Below the pieces are notes generated by a model that ran no database searches, was not told the origin of the DNA, and was given only the letters and a program-made list of their open reading frames with translations. A stretch of 43,991 nucleotides of DNA from a virus, in IMG/VR virus record IMGVR_UViG_3300023196_000043, positions 1 to 43,991 of that record. The stretch is one strand, 5' to 3'. The translations under genes were made by a program, and so were the position numbers. Positions 41,702 through 43,991 of the stretch are shown here, piece after piece; positions within the stretch are counted from its first letter, which is position 1, and every line of letters starts with the position of its first letter.

Positions 41702-43360
41702 CTAGAAAGGAATATCCTGATTGTCTTCATTTTCAACAAAAGGATTATCAATCTGTGTCATGCGACCTGTTTGATTATCATAATGAAGATGTGTAGCTAT
41801 CCCTGTGTCTCCTGTATATCTGTTCTTTAGAATACGTAGTGTAGTTGTATTAGCTTCTACTGGATCATCAGCCTGTTGATTGCGCTCCAAGGCTATTACG
41901 CTATCACTTAGATGAGCGATAGATGCTGACCCACGTAGATGCGATAGGCTCACCTCACGGCCATCCTCATGCCCCTTGTCACCTGATGGGCGACGTAGGT
42001 GACTGACCAGCAGCAAGCCAATGCCTGTCTCTTCAACAAGAGAGCGTAGCTTGGTCATAAGAATATCAATAGACTTACGCTCATCTCCATTGTCCTCTTG
42101 CCCAGAGACAAGGATAGATAGATGGTCGAGGAACACCCACTTGCAATCCAAAGCTTTTGCCATGTACCGTACACGATCCAGTATCTCGTCGTTAGAGATA
42201 GAACCAAAGTGATCGAAGGCAAAGAACCTACCCGTTCCTACCGTTTTTTCCTGCCAATCATTTAGTTGTTCCTGTGTAAACTGATCTCTGATCTCCTTAA
42301 TATATAGTCGAGCGTTAGCCTCAACAGACATAATGTTAAAGGCAGTGCTTCGGATACTCTCTTCCAAAGCTAGTACACCAATGTTCGCTTTAGTGTTGCC
42401 CATAATGTAGTGCATCAGTTCTCTGATGATGCTGCTCTTACCCATGCCAGCACCGCTAGTGAACGTGACTAACTCACCTGTACGCATACCGTATGTCTTC
42501 TCATTAAGCTTGGACCAAGGGTAGGCCACAGTCTCAAAGTACGCTTCGTCGTACAGCGAAGAACCAAGATCACTAAGATTAATAATTCCTGCTGGTGTAT
42601 AGGATTTAGCAGCCCACCATGTATCTACAAACTTTTGTCGTTGATTTGTTTTTAGATACTCATTGGCATCCTTCATATCAAGGGTGACAATCTTACACTT
42701 GTTAGGCTCGAACAGTTGGGCAACCTTAGTGGCTGCTTCTTTGCCTTCTTTGTCATTATCAAAACATAATACAACGCTGTCATACATATTAAGAAAGTCA
42801 AACTGTTCCTTACAGTTTTTAACTGCTGCCCCTGCACCATTCTTTAGTGAGACTACAGGCCACTTTGATCCGAGCAGTTCATACGCAGACATAGCATCTA
42901 GTTCACCCTCGCATACGGTAACGTACTTTGCTTTACGAGTAAACAAATGCTGCCCAAACAATCCTGCACCTGACAGGTTGCCTTCAGACCAGAACTTCTT
43001 GTCGGCGGTAGACCTAATCTTTCGACCTATCACCTCGCCATCTGGCCCACGGTAGTCATATAAATGATGTGTGATGTTTGCATTATCTTTAACGACCGAC
43101 GCCCCAAAAAGTTTGGCAGTTTCGGCTGTAATCTTTCGATCACCAAGGTCAGATATAACTGCATTGTCATAGCTGTTCATTGGTTTCCTTTTATCTATTG
43201 CTACTACTGTATTTGTTTGCATACTTATTTCCTCATCGGCTGGTATAAATGCTTCGCATTTGTGACAGTATTGATGGCCGTCTGAATACAATGAGTTGGC
43301 ATCAGAAGACCCACACGCTTCACATGGAAGGTGCCTTACAAAAGTTCCTGTATCTGACAT
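41702..43360 (-). CDS. primase-helicase, T7 gp4-like, 552 aa
   Basis: Bifunctional replication protein. The zinc-binding domain has C13, C16, C32 and C35. The TOPRIM primase has E151 (CEGELDAMS) and D201-x-D203 (CFDNDKEG). The RecA-like helicase begins near 290 with Walker A TSGAGMGKSS (301-310), then Walker B WVFLDHLSILV and the VSHLRRP...HLRGSASIAHLSDSV region (H4). The size fits gp4 (566). It is directly followed by the polymerase gene, its natural partner at the fork. Confidence 0.95.
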   Translation of the reverse strand: MSDTGTFVRHLPCEACGSSDANSLYSDGHQYCHKCEAFIPADEEISMQTNTVVAIDKRKPMNSYDNAVISDLGDRKITAETAKLFGASVVKDNANITHHLYDYRGPDGEVIGRKIRSTADKKFWSEGNLSGAGLFGQHLFTRKAKYVTVCEGELDAMSAYELLGSKWPVVSLKNGAGAAVKNCKEQFDFLNMYDSVVLCFDNDKEGKEAATKVAQLFEPNKCKIVTLDMKDANEYLKTNQRQKFVDTWWAAKSYTPAGIINLSDLGSSLYDEAYFETVAYPWSKLNEKTYGMRTGELVTFTSGAGMGKSSIIRELMHYIMGNTKANIGVLALEESIRSTAFNIMSVEANARLYIKEIRDQFTQEQLNDWQEKTVGTGRFFAFDHFGSISNDEILDRVRYMAKALDCKWVFLDHLSILVSGQEDNGDERKSIDILMTKLRSLVEETGIGLLLVSHLRRPSGDKGHEDGREVSLSHLRGSASIAHLSDSVIALERNQQADDPVEANTTTLRILKNRYTGDTGIATHLHYDNQTGRMTQIDNPFVENEDNQDIPF

Positions 43361-43370
43361 GGGTTACTCG

Positions 43371-43529
43371 CTATTGGAAAACGATTGAGTAAAGATTTTT
43401 ACTATCTATTTTAAGAGCATAACATAATGTGTTACGAAAGTCAAGAGCCTCTATTGCATTTCCTCTTGTATCGAAGGTGTCTACTATAGTTTTTGTTTTT
43501 GTATTCTGTACTTTCCATTTCTTATTCAT
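43371..43529 (-). CDS. hypothetical protein, 52 aa
   Basis: The start is set at the ATG at 43529 because it overlaps the previous stop (TAATG) and has AGAGGT upstream; a GTG at 43556 is the alternative. The protein (KWKVQNTKTKTIVDTFDTRG, then NAIEALDFRNTLCYALKIDS) looks like a small alpha/beta fold. No family recognised. It ends ten bases before the primase-helicase gene. Confidence 0.55.
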   Translation of the reverse strand: MNKKWKVQNTKTKTIVDTFDTRGNAIEALDFRNTLCYALKIDSKNLYSIVFQ

Positions 43530-43708
43530 TACAAAGACCTCTGGTGATTTTGCCACGCATCGCTGAGAAGTTGTTTACGATAGTCTGCTAATTCTTTTTC
43601 AATTTCCACAAGCATTTCTATTTGATTTAAGATGTTCCTTTTTTTAAAGTCTTCTTGCGGTGAAAAGATTAAACCTTTTGAGTATCTAATTACAAATAAC
43701 TGCTCCAT
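43529..43708 (-). CDS. hypothetical protein, 59 aa
   Basis: Small coupled gene between thyX and the 52-aa gene: AGAGGT seven bases before the ATG, and its TAA overlaps the next ATG. Residues about 18-52 form a charged helix (KRNILNQIEMLVEIEKELAD), probably a coiled coil. No family recognised. It fills the whole space that would otherwise be empty. Confidence 0.55.
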   Translation of the reverse strand: MEQLFVIRYSKGLIFSPQEDFKKRNILNQIEMLVEIEKELADYRKQLLSDAWQNHQRSL

Positions 43709-43710
43709 TT

Positions 43711-43989
43711 CTAAACCTCTTGTTGGTTAATTAAAGCGTTCCACGAAATCGGAAACTGTTTGTTTAGTAATCCATTTATTTGCTGCGCTATGATTCTAGT
43801 TTCCAGTTGGGTATCTTCTGCAAGGCGCAGCTTACATACCCTAGCAAAGGCTGCGATGCTACCGCTCCAGTACCATTCAGTATACATACCTTGTGGTAGC
43901 ACAGCCCTAGCTTGTTCTTCACATACTCCTTGGAAAAGTAAAGATTTGTATGCTTCTGTAGCATGGTCTATAGCGTTTTTGTAGATGTT
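43711..43989 (-). CDS. thyX: flavin-dependent thymidylate synthase ThyX, C-terminal part
   Basis: Converts dUMP to dTMP with FAD and methylene-tetrahydrofolate. Only the last 92 residues are in the window; the frame stays open to the right edge. The segment EEQARAVLPQGMYTEWYWSG, the following helix (IAAFARVCKLRL), and AEDTQLETRIIAQQIN match the ThyX C-terminal nucleotide-binding region (A-R-x-x-L-P, L-R, Q-x-E-x-R). The RHR signature would be outside. With the ribonucleotide reductase it gives the phage its own deoxynucleotide supply. Confidence 0.85.
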   Translation of the reverse strand, partial: NIYKNAIDHATEAYKSLLFQGVCEEQARAVLPQGMYTEWYWSGSIAAFARVCKLRLAEDTQLETRIIAQQINGLLNKQFPISWNALINQQEV

Positions 43990-43991
43990 GC

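Noticed and set aside
1-43991. Temperate lifestyle.
   Set aside because: No integrase, excisionase, repressor of CI type or attachment site is visible; the only HTH protein is a 67-aa protein in the replication block. The missing part of the genome could change this.

Overview
The window is 44 kb of a lytic tailed-phage genome, almost certainly a marine podovirus-like phage. The case rests on a P22/T7-type head and tail set without tape measure or sheath, a T7-like replication set (primase-helicase, family A DNA polymerase, gp2.5-like SSB, exonuclease), and AT-rich genes with fibre and basic-protein motifs familiar from marine phages. It is not a complete genome. The portal gene is cut at the left edge, a thyX-like gene is cut at the right edge, and no large terminase, RNA polymerase, integrase or repressor is seen. 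The host is probably a marine bacterium, plausibly an alphaproteobacterium. The B12-type ribonucleotide reductase recalls cobavirus-like roseophages, but the sequence alone does not fix the host.

Layout: two converging transcription blocks meet near 29.7 kb. On the + strand (1-29662) the order is portal, two small genes, a GroES-type co-chaperonin, scaffold, head proteins and major capsid protein followed by a strong terminator. Next come an adaptor protein, a cassette of very lysine-rich small proteins (7.3-10.5 kb), a second adaptor protein and a small zinc-binding-like protein. A large repeat fibre, a LamG/SPRY tail protein, a tail-chaperone-like protein, a secreted small protein and a second fibre follow. 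The block ends with a P22 gp10-like tail protein, small genes, two long probable ejection proteins (780 and 1612 aa), a membrane/coiled-coil protein and an M15 peptidase endolysin.

On the - strand (read from 43991 down to 29730) the order is ThyX (partial), two very small genes, primase-helicase, DNA polymerase, a small HTH protein, a PD-(D/E)XK nuclease and SSB. Then come an Fe-S type RecB/Cas4-like exonuclease, a GIY-YIG nuclease, a hypothetical gene, a DUF3310 protein, ribonucleotide reductase and HSP20. A glycan cassette follows (GT8-like transferase, a three-domain GT/methyltransferase/DUF115 protein, a methyltransferase), then a holin and the small terminase.

How the genes work together: the - strand supplies nucleotides, replication and recombination functions, then surface-sugar and lysis/packaging functions. 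The + strand supplies virion parts and the endolysin. Sigma70-like promoters with 17-bp spacers stand before the scaffold gene (+), and before hsp20, ssb and the HTH gene (-).

The most unusual signals are two - strand genes (exonuclease and GT8-like transferase) whose only Shine-Dalgarno sequence is separated from the start codon by a stable hairpin, the three-domain glycan-modifying protein, and the basic-protein cassette with shared short peptide motifs.
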